Positions 26,802 through 35,130 of a DNA stretch of 64,000 bases are shown in pieces. Under the pieces are notes generated by a model that was not told the DNA's origin, made no database searches, and saw only the letters and a list, made by a program, of their open reading frames with translations. Made by a program: the position numbers and the translations under genes. Source of the DNA: CADEDH01 sp041394285 (GTDB taxonomy: Bacteria > Actinomycetota > Acidimicrobiia > Acidimicrobiales > SZUA-35). Position 1 is the stretch's first letter. Each line of letters starts with the position of its first letter. The DNA is taken from the NCBI GenBank assembly GCA_041394285.1, contig JAWKIL010000009.1:124001-188000 (forward strand), written 5' to 3'.

Positions 26802-26861
26802 CGCCCGATCAGGCTACGGCGCCCCTGTGACAGTGTGGTTGGGCTCTTCGCCCCGAGGGGC

Positions 26862-28211
26862 TCAGTCCCAGAGGCGGTCGAGGACGTCGAGCCAGAGCTG
26901 GACGGTGAGGCGGAGCGACTCGATGTCGATCCGCTCGTCGTGGCCGTGGAAGCGGCGGAAGAACTCCTGGGAGTCCACGGTGGCGCTGAGCAGGCCGGCC
27001 CCGTAGGCCACGGCCCCCCGTTTGCGGAAGAAGCGGGCGTCGGTGCCGCCGGTGACGATGCTGGGCACGATCCGGGCCTGGGGGTAAGCGGCCTGCATGG
27101 AGCCGGCGAGGGCGTCCCACAGCCGGTTGTCGGTCGGCGAGGCGGTGGACGGGTCTTCGTGGATGACCTCCAGCTCCACCCGGTCGAACAGGTCGTCGCC
27201 CAGGGCGTTGCGCAGGTGCTGGTTGACGTCGTCGCCCGTCTCGCCGGGCAGGGTGCGGATGTCGACGTCGATGGCCACCCGGTCGGGGATCACGTTGGTC
27301 TTCACCCCGCCGTGCACCACGTTGGGGCTGAACGTGGTGTGGCAGCAGGCATGGGCGTTGGCCGCCGTCTGGGGCGGCAGCTCGGCCAGGGCGTCGCGCA
27401 CCCGGCCCGGGTCGAGCAGCTTGGCCGCCAGCTCGTCGGGCAGGCCCATGGCCTGGACCCGGGCCGCCCACAGCTCGTCGAGCTGGGGGGCGGGGGCGTA
27501 GGCACTGATCCGGCGCACCACCTCGGCCGCCGTGACCAGGGCGTTGTCGCTGCCCCAGGGCATCGAGCCGTGCCCCGGGGTGCCCTTCACCGTCACCCGC
27601 CGCCAGCCGATCCCCTTCTCGGCCGTGGTCACCAGGATGCTCGACCCCTTGGGCGTGTGGAGCGGTATGCCGCCGAACTCGGTGAGCACGTAATCGCAGC
27701 GCAGCTCGTCCCAGTTGCTCTCCACCAGGGGCTCGGCCCCCCACCGGCCGCCGGCTTCCTCGTCGGCCACGGCGAAGTAGACCACGTCGCCCGGCAGGCG
27801 GCGGCCGCTGGCCACCAGATGGCGGAACACGGTGGTCATCGACGCCGTCAGGTTCAGCATGTCCACCGCTCCCCGACCCCAGATCTCGCCGTCGATCAGC
27901 TCGCCGCCGAAGGGATCGTGCCGCCACCCCTCGGGCGACACCGGCACCACGTCGGTGTGGCCCATGAGGCACAGGGCCGGAGCGTCGGGGTCGGTGCCCG
28001 GCCAGCGGGCGATGAGCGAGCTGCGGCCGGGCAGGATGTCGAACATCTGGAGGTCGACCCCGGTGCCCTCCAACTCGTCGCGCAGGAGCCGGGCGCTGCG
28101 CTCCTCCTGGCCCGACTCCCGGGTGCCGTCGTTCACGCACTGGTTGCGGATCAGCGCCTGCAGCAGCTCCACCGTCTCGTTGGTCAGGGTGTCGGTGACG
28201 TCTCGGGCCAT
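26862..28211 (-). CDS. M20-family metallopeptidase (dipeptidase/deacylase)
   Basis: A protein of about 449 residues in the ArgE/DapE/CPG2 family of two-zinc hydrolases. Motifs are LMGHTDVVPV (first zinc His, catalytic Asp), GRGAVDMLN (bridging Asp), VADEEAGG (catalytic Glu and zinc Glu) and RFHGHDERIDIE (last zinc His). A dimerisation insert begins near GTPGHGSMP. I prefer the ATG at 28211 because GAGG lies 9 nt upstream of it; an ATG at 28220 is also possible. The substrate (peptide, acyl amino acid) cannot be told. No secretion signal is seen. Confidence 0.86.
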   Translation of the reverse strand: MARDVTDTLTNETVELLQALIRNQCVNDGTRESGQEERSARLLRDELEGTGVDLQMFDILPGRSSLIARWPGTDPDAPALCLMGHTDVVPVSPEGWRHDPFGGELIDGEIWGRGAVDMLNLTASMTTVFRHLVASGRRLPGDVVYFAVADEEAGGRWGAEPLVESNWDELRCDYVLTEFGGIPLHTPKGSSILVTTAEKGIGWRRVTVKGTPGHGSMPWGSDNALVTAAEVVRRISAYAPAPQLDELWAARVQAMGLPDELAAKLLDPGRVRDALAELPPQTAANAHACCHTTFSPNVVHGGVKTNVIPDRVAIDVDIRTLPGETGDDVNQHLRNALGDDLFDRVELEVIHEDPSTASPTDNRLWDALAGSMQAAYPQARIVPSIVTGGTDARFFRKRGAVAYGAGLLSATVDSQEFFRRFHGHDERIDIESLRLTVQLWLDVLDRLWD

Positions 28212-28378
28212 GGCCGCCATCCTCGCACCGGCCGGAGGCTGGAGCCAGTGTCCGGCGAGGTGTCTCTTCCCGGGCTCACCGGCGCCAGGATCGGCGCACC
28301 AGCCAGTACGGTGATGGCCCTACGGGCGGTTCGGTCCCGGGCGGGGCGGACGACGAGGTCGCCCCTCATTGCCAAGCA

Positions 28379-29424
28379 TGATTCCACGCGCCCACCATCC
28401 ACGCTCCGGCTCCGGCCGCCGCCGGCTGCCGATCGCCGTCGCCGCCGCGCTGCTCATGGCCGCCTGCTCCGACGGCCGTGACGGCCGGAGTCGACGCCGC
28501 CATCGGTGACGTTGGGCGGCGCCGAGGCCCGACCCGGCCGTGCCGGCGGCGGCCGACGTCACCGTGTGCCGAGGGCCCGATCGGGCCCGCTCGCTCCCTC
28601 GGCCCCGGCCGCCGACATCCCTGGCGGCGGTGGAGGACGCCACGGCCCTCCCGCGACGCCACGGCCCAGATCCGCCGGTTCACCGACTTCCCCCAGCTGG
28701 CGACCCCGGAGGGCGCGGTACTGACCGAGATCGGGCCGATGCCCGCAACACCGTGGACGGCCAGACGATCACGATCACGTCAGACCTCGCTCGGCGGCGA
28801 ATCGGTTCGACGAGCTCACCGCCTTCTACCGGGACCAGCTGGCGGCTCTGGGCTGGGCCGTGACCCTGGACACGGCGGCCACCGGCCCCGGGACGGCGGC
28901 CGCCGTCCGCCGGCTGGCCTTCCAGGCCCCTGAGCCCTACCCCCTCGACGACCTGACGATCGAGGTGGCGCCGGGGCCTCCGGCTCCCGTCGGCGCGCGC
29001 TCGGCGACCAGCCGCCCACCAGCACCGCCCGCCTCCATTACGTGGAGCAGGTGCCGACGGCGGAGACGACGGTCCTCCAGCGCTTCCAGGGGTGGGCCAC
29101 CGGCCTGCCGCTGCCGGTGGGGGGCACGATCACAGGCGCCGGCATCCAGACCAGCAGCGAGGGCCGGGAGAGCCTCTACTACACGCTGACCGTCACCTAC
29201 GGCTCGGGAAGCGACCCGGCGGCCCTGGCCGATGCCGTGCGGCGATCACTGCCCACGCCCGAGTTCGCGGTGGATCCCAAGCCGGCCACGGGCGACGCCC
29301 TCGACAACTGGGTCTATCTGACCAGCCCGTTCTTCGCTGACGCCCACGGCTCAGCCCCCTGCAGTCGGCGGCGGGCCCCATCCTGGTCAACGTCAACGCC
29401 CGGGTGCCGTTCACACCCCGGTGA
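28379..29424 (+). pseudogene. Frameshifted putative lipoprotein
   Basis: An ATG at 28379 begins a lipoprotein signal sequence (LPIAVAAALLMAACSD, lipobox MAAC), but the frame stops soon after. Downstream, coding-like segments appear in alternating frames: FDELTAFYRDQLAALGWAVT and RRLAFQAPEPYPLDDLTIEV, then LHYVEQVPTAETTVLQRFQG through GDALDNWVYLTSPFF, and finally LSPLQSAAGPILVNVNARVP ending at TGA 29424. At least four shifts are needed to read it as one protein of about 340 residues. I do not recognise the family. Either the gene is decaying or the stretch contains several base-calling indels. Confidence 0.5.
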
Positions 29425-29492
29425 AGTGTTCGGGGCGGGCCGCTGACCAGCCGGTGCCCGGCCGCCGGCCGGCTGGGCGCCGGGAACGCGCC

Positions 29493-30695
29493 TCAGCGGC
29501 GGCTCACGGCGGGGCACCCGCTGGAGGCCAGGTCGCCGGTGAACGGGCCCCGATCGTGGCTGACGGCATGGCTGACGTCCCAGAACTTCTGGCCATAGGG
29601 GGTGAGGTTCCCGCTGTTGTCGTCGGTCCAGAACCCGCTGCGGTCGTTCTTGAGGGCGTAGAGGGAGAAGTACGCCTCGTCGCCGGTGGCGTGCCACCAC
29701 AGCAGGCCCACCCCGTAGCGGGGGCCGAGCTCGGCCATGGCGTCGAAGCCGGAAAGGTTCCACTCCCACGGGCCGGCATTGCCCCACTCCTGGGGGGTGG
29801 CCACGCCCAGCTCCCCCACCACCAGCGCCATCCCCTTGCGTTGGGCCGCCTGGATCATCGCCTCGTGGTCGGCCGCCGTGCCCTGCCGGCCGGCGATGGC
29901 ACCGTAGGCGTGCCACCCGAACACGGTGTTGCAGGCGGCGTTGATCCGGTCCCCGGCGGAGCCGTTCACCACCAGATCGATCCCCTGGGACCACACCGGC
30001 AGGTCGACCACGATCAGGTTGTCGGCCCCGGCCTTGCGGATCCGGTTCACGTAGTACTCGTGCAGCTTGGCCCACCGGGCGGTGTCGCCCTTGGCGTCGG
30101 GCTCGTTGTAGATGTTGAACCAGACGTAGGGGTTGTCGGAGTAGCGCCGAACCATCTCGTCCCAGAAGCGGCGGATCCGCTTGTCCCGGGCGGTGCCCAC
30201 CGAGGGGTTCTTGCCCGTCTGGTCGTGGCATTCGAGCATCACCACGATCTTGGCCTCGGTGAGCTGGCGGATCACCGGGTCGATGCCGTTCACCAGCTCC
30301 TTGAACGAGGGCACGCCCGAGCGGTTGTCGCAGATCAGGGTGGCCCGGATGATGTTCCAGTTCCAGGCCTTCACGCTGTCGACGTGGTCGTTGACCCCAC
30401 CGTTGTTGCCCTCGAACACGTAGCCGTAGGGGGTGAACTTGAGGGCGGCGTTGGCCCCTATGGGGTAGAAGATGTTGCCGTCGGGTCCCACGATGTCGGA
30501 CCCCACCACGTAGAAGCGCCCCGTGGCTGAAGGGGCGCCGGCCGGGTCTGCCGTCGCCGGGGCGATGGTGGGCGCAGCAGGGGCCGCGGTGCCGTCGGCC
30601 GGGGTGGCGGCGACGGCCAGCACCAGGCAGAGCAGGGTGGCGAAGGCGGCCAGGACGCGGCGGACAGCCGGCGGGAGCGTCGGGGCGGGAACCAT
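29493..30695 (-). CDS. Secreted GH5-like glycoside hydrolase
   Basis: A 400-residue secreted protein. A signal peptide (VRRVLAAFATLLCLVLAVAA) is followed by an Ala/Pro/Thr-rich spacer and a TIM-barrel domain. The GH5-type acid/base glutamate is in WFNIYNEPD (NEP) and the likely nucleophile in LVVGELGV; the strand IRATLICDNR and the FGWHAYGAI segment also match. This family cleaves beta-glucans, mannans and related polymers. A secreted polysaccharide hydrolase fits with the polysaccharide genes at the other end of the window, but they are 26 kb apart. Confidence 0.82.
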   Translation of the reverse strand: MVPAPTLPPAVRRVLAAFATLLCLVLAVAATPADGTAAPAAPTIAPATADPAGAPSATGRFYVVGSDIVGPDGNIFYPIGANAALKFTPYGYVFEGNNGGVNDHVDSVKAWNWNIIRATLICDNRSGVPSFKELVNGIDPVIRQLTEAKIVVMLECHDQTGKNPSVGTARDKRIRRFWDEMVRRYSDNPYVWFNIYNEPDAKGDTARWAKLHEYYVNRIRKAGADNLIVVDLPVWSQGIDLVVNGSAGDRINAACNTVFGWHAYGAIAGRQGTAADHEAMIQAAQRKGMALVVGELGVATPQEWGNAGPWEWNLSGFDAMAELGPRYGVGLLWWHATGDEAYFSLYALKNDRSGFWTDDNSGNLTPYGQKFWDVSHAVSHDRGPFTGDLASSGCPAVSRR

Positions 30696-30819
30696 GCCCC
30701 TCCCGTCGGCCAGGGGCCGGGCCGGTGTATGGGTCGAACGACCGGGGGAACGACCGGGCCGGCGGCCCCGAGGGAACCGCCGGCCCGAGTCGGGGTCGTA
30801 TGGAGTTGCGGGCCGGACC

Positions 30820-31788
30820 TCAGCGCTTGGACAGCGCCTCGAGGATCTGGGGCATCACCTTGTGCACGTCGCCCACGATGCCGAGGTCGGCCACGGCGAA
30901 GATCGGGGCCTCGGGATCCTTGTTGATGGCGATGATGTTCTTGGAGCCCTTCATGCCCACCAGGTGCTGGGTGGCGCCGGAGATGCCGCAGGCGATGTAC
31001 ACCGTGGGCTTCACCACCTTGCCGGTCTGGCCCACCTGCTGGGAGTAGGGCACCCAGCCGGCATCCACGATGGCCCGGGAGGCGCCGGCCGCCCCCTTGA
31101 GCGCCTTGGCCAGATCAGCCACCATCGAGTACTTCGACGCCTCGCCCAGGCCCCGGCCGCCGGAGACCACGATGGCGGCCTCGTCGAGCTTGGGGCCCTC
31201 CGACTCCTCCACGTGGCGCTCGGTGACCACGGCACCGCCGGAGGCGCCCAGGTCGGGCACGTCGAGGTCTTCCACGTCGGCCGAGCCGCCACCCGAGGGC
31301 TCGGCGGCGAACGACTTCGGGCGCACCAGGGCGATGAAGGGGCCCTCGCCGGTGAACTTGGTCTTGACGTCGGTGGTGCCGCCAAACACGGGCTCGGAGG
31401 CCACCAGGGCGTCGCCGTCGAGCTCGAGGTCGACGCAGTTGGTGAGCACCGTGCGGTCGAGCTTCACCGACAGCCGGGCGGCCGTGTCGCGTCCGTCGTA
31501 GGTGGTGGCGGCGATGATGGCGTCGGGGCCGTCGCCGGCCTCGACGGCGGCGGCGATGGCGGCGGCCAGCGGCACGCCCACCAGGGCCCCCTCGAGATCG
31601 CCGGTCTGGTGGATGGTCTCGCAGCCGTACTCGCCGAGGGTGTCGGCCAGCTCGTCGGCGTCGTCACCGGCGTAGACGCACTCCACGGTGTCGGCCAGCT
31701 CGCGGGCCTTGGTCAGCAGCTCCAGCGTGGTGGTGGCCACCTCGCCGTCCTCGGCCTCGGCCAGGACCCAGATCTTGGACAGTGTCAT
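30820..31788 (-). CDS. etfA: Electron transfer flavoprotein alpha subunit
   Basis: A 322-residue EtfA. Its C-terminal FAD-binding domain carries the family signature: VVSGGRGLGEASKYSMV, RAIVDAGWVPYSQQVGQTGK, PTVYIACGISGATQHLVGM and INKDPEAPIFAVADLGIVGD. The N-terminal domain begins MTLSKIWVLAEAEDGEV. EtfAB carries electrons from acyl-CoA and other dehydrogenases to the quinone pool. It lies 16 bp downstream of etfB and is expected to be co-transcribed with it. Confidence 0.95.
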   Translation of the reverse strand: MTLSKIWVLAEAEDGEVATTTLELLTKARELADTVECVYAGDDADELADTLGEYGCETIHQTGDLEGALVGVPLAAAIAAAVEAGDGPDAIIAATTYDGRDTAARLSVKLDRTVLTNCVDLELDGDALVASEPVFGGTTDVKTKFTGEGPFIALVRPKSFAAEPSGGGSADVEDLDVPDLGASGGAVVTERHVEESEGPKLDEAAIVVSGGRGLGEASKYSMVADLAKALKGAAGASRAIVDAGWVPYSQQVGQTGKVVKPTVYIACGISGATQHLVGMKGSKNIIAINKDPEAPIFAVADLGIVGDVHKVMPQILEALSKR

Positions 31789-31804
31789 GTGCCTCTCCCG
31801 CTCC

Positions 31805-32587
31805 TCAGATGACCTTCAGGTTCTCGAGGAACTCGATCACCTTGGTGTAGGACTCGCCGTCGTCTTCGATGACCTCGCCGGCCGAGCGGGCCGGGGCGGC
31901 CGCGATGTCGACGATCTCCTGGCCGGCGCCGGCCCAGCCGACCTGGCCGGCGTCGAAACCGAGGTCGGCGGCGGTGCGCTCGTCGACCGGCTTCGACTTG
32001 GCGGCCATGATCCCCTTGAACGAGGGGTAGCGGGGCTCCACCACGCCGGCGGTCACGCTCACCACGCAGGGCAGGGAGCAGGTGACGTCGTCGTAGCCGG
32101 CGTTCGTCTGGCGCTGGATCTGCACCTGGCCGCCGTCGACCGTGATGGCCTTGGCCGCCGTGATCGACGGCAGGTCGAGCACGGCCGCGATCTGGGTGGG
32201 CACGGTGCCGGTGTAGCCGTCGGAGCTCTCCGAGCCGGCGATCACCAGATCGACGCCATCGCGCTCGCCGATGGCGGCGGCCAGCAGCTTGGCCGTGGTG
32301 AGGGCATCGGAGCCGAGCAGCGCCGGGTCGGAGATCAGGGTGGCCGAGGCGGCGCCCATGGCCAGCGCCGTGGCCAGGCCCGAGCGCTCGTTGTTGGGGG
32401 CCATCGAGACCAGGTGGACGGAACCCTCGCCGGCCTTGTCGACCAGCTGGAGGGCCATCTCCACGCCGTAGGTGTCCGACTCGTCGAGGATCAGCTTGAC
32501 GTCCCGTTTGAGGGTCTTGGTACCGGGGTCAAGCGCCCCCGGATCAGCCGGATCAGGGATTTGTTTCACGCACACGACCACATTCAT
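31805..32587 (-). CDS. etfB: Electron transfer flavoprotein beta subunit
   Basis: A 260-residue EtfB, beginning MNVVVCVKQIPDPADPG and containing ALAMGAASATLISD, GSESSDGYTGTVPTQIA and EPRYPSFKGIMAAKSKP, all typical of the AMP-binding beta subunit. The ATG at 32587 lies 7 nt after TACCAT (32600-32595 on the minus strand), so the message is probably leaderless. The promoter is back-to-back with that of the lipid kinase-like gene; together they occupy only 46 bp. Confidence 0.95.
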   Translation of the reverse strand: MNVVVCVKQIPDPADPGALDPGTKTLKRDVKLILDESDTYGVEMALQLVDKAGEGSVHLVSMAPNNERSGLATALAMGAASATLISDPALLGSDALTTAKLLAAAIGERDGVDLVIAGSESSDGYTGTVPTQIAAVLDLPSITAAKAITVDGGQVQIQRQTNAGYDDVTCSLPCVVSVTAGVVEPRYPSFKGIMAAKSKPVDERTAADLGFDAGQVGWAGAGQEIVDIAAAPARSAGEVIEDDGESYTKVIEFLENLKVI

Positions 32588-32594
32588 GGCGGGG

Positions 32595-32626
32595 ATGGTA
32601 GGCGACTGGATCGGCCACGGCACACT
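32595..32626. promoter_or_regulatory. Divergent leaderless promoters of etfB and lipid kinase-like gene
   Basis: Minus-strand TACCAT (32600-32595) lies 7 nt before the etfB ATG, and plus-strand CACACT (32621-32626) lies 7 nt before the GTG of the diacylglycerol-kinase-like gene. Both distances fit transcription starting at the start codon. The two -10 elements are 20 bp apart and could compete. Confidence 0.55.
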
Positions 32627-32633
32627 TGTGCCC

Positions 32634-33554
32634 GTGCGACTGGCCCTGATCGTGAACCCCATCGCCTCGTCGGTCACCAGGCGGGCGCTGGTGGTCATCC
32701 AGAAGGCGCTGGCGTCGGACCATTCGCTCACGGTGTCGGAGACCAACCGCAAGGGCCAGGCCATCCGGCTGGCCCACGCCGCGGCCCGGGCCGGGGCCGA
32801 CGTGATCGTGGCCCTGGGGGGCGACGGGACCATAAACGAGGTGGCCAACGGGGTGCTGGGCGAGGCCTGCGCCATCGCTCCCCTGCCCGGCGGTTCCACC
32901 AATGTCTTCGCCCGGGCCGTGGGATACCCCAACGACGCCATCGAGGCCACCGGCGTGCTGCTGGAGGCGCTCGCCGCCGATCGGTCGATCATGGCCAGCG
33001 TGGGCCTGGCCAACGACCGGGCCTTCCTGTTCCACTGCGGGGTGGGCTACGACGCCGCCGTGGTGGACCGGGTGGAGCGGCGGGGGGCGTTGAAGCGGTA
33101 CCTGGGCCACCCCTTGTTCATCGCCGCCGCCATGGCCACCTGGTTCCGCGACGCCGAGCGGCGCCGGGGCGGCTTCTCGGTGGAGACCGACGGCGGCATG
33201 AGCGCCCGGGGCGTGAAGCAGCTGGTGGCCATGAACACCCGGCCCTACACCTATCTCGGCACCAAGCCGCTCGATCTGGCCCCCGAAGCCGGGCTCGATG
33301 CTCCCCTGACCCTGCTCGCCCTCACCTCTCTCTCCCCCCGGGTGCTGCCGGCGCTCACGCAGGGCCTGAGCCGCCCCGGCGGCCTGCCCAGCCGGGGCGC
33401 CGCCCGCCACTGGGCCGGTGTGCACTCCGCCGTGGTCACGTCGGTGCGGCCCGTGCCGTGGCAGCTCGACGGGGAGGCGATGGCCCCGGTCACCGAGCTG
33501 CGCCTGGCCCACCGGCCGGAGGCGTTGCGCCTCATCGTCCCCGTGCACCGCTGA
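32634..33554 (+). CDS. Diacylglycerol/lipid kinase family protein
   Basis: A 306-residue lipid-kinase catalytic-domain protein (DagK/YegS/BmrU type), starting with GTG as MRLALIVNPIASSVTRR. Nucleotide-binding and catalytic motifs are VALGGDGTINEVANG (GGDGT) and PLPGGSTNVFARAVG. The C-terminal region ends with VPWQLDGEAMAPVTE, the usual conserved D-G-E. These enzymes phosphorylate diacylglycerol or related lipids. The GTG at 32634 was chosen from the -10 element 7 nt upstream. Confidence 0.88.
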   Translation: MRLALIVNPIASSVTRRALVVIQKALASDHSLTVSETNRKGQAIRLAHAAARAGADVIVALGGDGTINEVANGVLGEACAIAPLPGGSTNVFARAVGYPNDAIEATGVLLEALAADRSIMASVGLANDRAFLFHCGVGYDAAVVDRVERRGALKRYLGHPLFIAAAMATWFRDAERRRGGFSVETDGGMSARGVKQLVAMNTRPYTYLGTKPLDLAPEAGLDAPLTLLALTSLSPRVLPALTQGLSRPGGLPSRGAARHWAGVHSAVVTSVRPVPWQLDGEAMAPVTELRLAHRPEALRLIVPVHR

Positions 33555-33578
33555 GCGCTCGCCTTCTCTCCCCCTCAA

Positions 33579-33640
33579 CCCGGAACTCTGACACCGGATC
33601 CCGCCCGGCGGCACGCCACGTCAGAGTTCCCAGCCGGGGT
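33579..33640. repeat. Intergenic copy of the GGAACTCTGAC palindromic element
   Basis: Arms CCCGGAACTCTGAC (33579-33592) and GTCAGAGTTCC (33620-33630) with a 27-nt loop, followed by CAGCCGGG. It sits between two convergent genes and could terminate both. It matches the element embedded in helD at 1661-1716. Confidence 0.65.
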
Positions 33641-33646
33641 TGGCCG

Positions 33647-34354
33647 TCAGCGCTCCCGGAGGGCGGCGATCGCGGCGGCGGGGTCGTTGGTGATGACGGC
33701 GTCGACCCCGAACTGGGCCAGAGCCCGGATGCGATGGGGGTCGTCGACCGTCCACACGTTCACGGCCAGGCCGGCACCGTGGGCGGAGGCCACCAGATCG
33801 GCGTCGACCAAGGCGTCCTCGGGGTTGAGGGCGCCGACACCGGCCCCGGCCGCCCGGGCGCACCATTCGTGCGGGCGGCCCGGGGTGCCGGTCCCCACCA
33901 GCCAGGCCGTGGCCAGCCCGGGCCCCGCCCGGCGCACCCGGCACACCGTGGCCCAGTCGAACGAAGACACCAGCACCCGGCCCTCGGCCCCGCGGGCCGC
34001 GATCTCGGTCACCACATCGTGAGCCAGGGAACCGGACGGATCGTGGCCCGCCTCGGCGGCGTCGCCCTTGATCTCCACATTGACGAACCACATCCCGGCC
34101 GCCAGCACGTCGCCCAGGCTGGGTACCGACGGTGGCAGCTCGCTGCGCACCGTGGCTCTGACTAGTCGACCGTCTGAAAGATTGGCGTCATGATGGACGA
34201 CGAGAGCGCCGTCAGCGGCCCGGCGGACGTCGAGTTCCACGCCATCGGCGCCCTGGGCGACAGCAAGGCGAAAGGCGGCCAGCGTGTTCTCGGGGGCACC
34301 AGCCGACGCCCCCCTATGGCCGATGACCTGCGGTTTCACCGATCCAGCCACCAT
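33647..34354 (-). CDS. Glycerophosphodiester phosphodiesterase family protein
   Basis: A 235-residue GDPD-family TIM barrel. Metal and catalytic residues are visible in VIGHRGASAGAPENTLAAF (His-Arg and Glu-Asn), GVELDVRRAADGALVVHHDA (ELD and HD) and VNVEIKG; the end has NVWTVDDP and GVDAVITNDP. These enzymes split glycerophosphodiesters into glycerol-3-phosphate and an alcohol. No signal peptide is seen, so intracellular lipid turnover is likely. It converges with the lipid kinase-like gene. Confidence 0.9.
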   Translation of the reverse strand: MVAGSVKPQVIGHRGASAGAPENTLAAFRLAVAQGADGVELDVRRAADGALVVHHDANLSDGRLVRATVRSELPPSVPSLGDVLAAGMWFVNVEIKGDAAEAGHDPSGSLAHDVVTEIAARGAEGRVLVSSFDWATVCRVRRAGPGLATAWLVGTGTPGRPHEWCARAAGAGVGALNPEDALVDADLVASAHGAGLAVNVWTVDDPHRIRALAQFGVDAVITNDPAAAIAALRER

Positions 34355-34446
34355 CCCCGAGCCCGCCCGCCACTGCCGCTACGGTCACCCCGTCACCCAC
34401 TCGAAAGATCTTGTGAACTGCGTGTGACATCCAGCGACATCAACTC

Positions 34447-34476
34447 TTTACGAGCTTCTAACCAATCGACTAGACT
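34447..34476 (+). promoter_or_regulatory. Promoter for whiB1
   Basis: TTACGA (34448-34453) and TAGACT (34471-34476) are separated by 17 bp. The AT-rich leader that follows is about 150 nt long, unusual among the mostly leaderless genes in this window. The same TAGACT box serves the other whiB gene. The rest of 34355-34636 holds no gene that I can support. Confidence 0.55.
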
Positions 34477-34636
34477 CCGTGACACGGATCACGTCGGCCA
34501 GGACAGCAGCCTACCAGCTGCACCCCTCCTGGTTCGACGCGCCCGTGAGCAAGCGAGCTGAGTAGCCGTTGTGCAATGAAGGACAAACGTAGCTACAAGA
34601 CCAAATTTGTACCCAAAGCCACACCGGGGAGGAAGA

Positions 34637-34978
34637 GTGGCAGTAGCTAACTGGGACGTCGTTTCACCCGAATTCGCTGAATTCGAACGAATTGCCCAAC
34701 GGCTGGCCGATAGGTCAGTTGCCCCCAAGCCCGACTTGTCCTGGCGCCTGGAGGCGTCATGCCGCGACACGAGCCCCACGCTGTTCTTCCCCATCGGGAC
34801 GACCGGCCAGGCCGTGGATCAGATCGCGGCGGCCAAGGAGGTGTGCATGGGCTGTCCAGCCCGTGTTCCCTGCCTGGAATTCGCTCTGAGCACCAACCAG
34901 GACTCCGGTGTCTGGGGCGCCACCTCGGAAGAGGAGCGTCGCCACCTGCGCCGTACGTACCTGAGCCGTCGTCGTTGA
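34637..34978 (+). CDS. whiB1: WhiB1-like iron-sulfur transcription factor
   Basis: A 113-residue WhiB protein with cysteines at 42, 70, 73 and 79 (C-x27-C-x2-C-x5-C) and the turn DSGVWGATSEEERR. The core (LFFPIG, CMGCPARVPC, LSTNQDSGVWG) closely resembles WhiB1 of mycobacteria, an essential, nitric-oxide-sensitive [4Fe-4S] regulator that binds the main sigma factor. An N-terminal extension of about 30 residues precedes the usual start. GTG at 34637 is favoured by GGGGAGGA just upstream over an earlier ATG at 34607. It converges with pdtaS, as whiB1 (Rv3219) does with Rv3220c, which supports the assignment. Confidence 0.9.
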   Translation: MAVANWDVVSPEFAEFERIAQRLADRSVAPKPDLSWRLEASCRDTSPTLFFPIGTTGQAVDQIAAAKEVCMGCPARVPCLEFALSTNQDSGVWGATSEEERRHLRRTYLSRRR

Positions 34979-35130
34979 TTCGACGCTGTCCGATGTAGAG
35001 CCGGCGGCACAGCAGCGAGTGCCGCCGCCCTCTTTCCACTGTACTCCCCCACCCTCACTCCCTTTTCGGGACGTTCCGCCGCAGGCGAGACTCGGCGCCG
35101 CCGGAGGCGACACGCCACCAGAAGCGACCT

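Noticed and set aside
23898..28481. A plus-strand open frame of about 1527 codons opposite addB and the M20 peptidase gene
   Set aside because: It is antisense to genes with clear motifs, is rich in His, Gly, Arg and Pro, and has no family signature. High GC keeps such frames open by chance.
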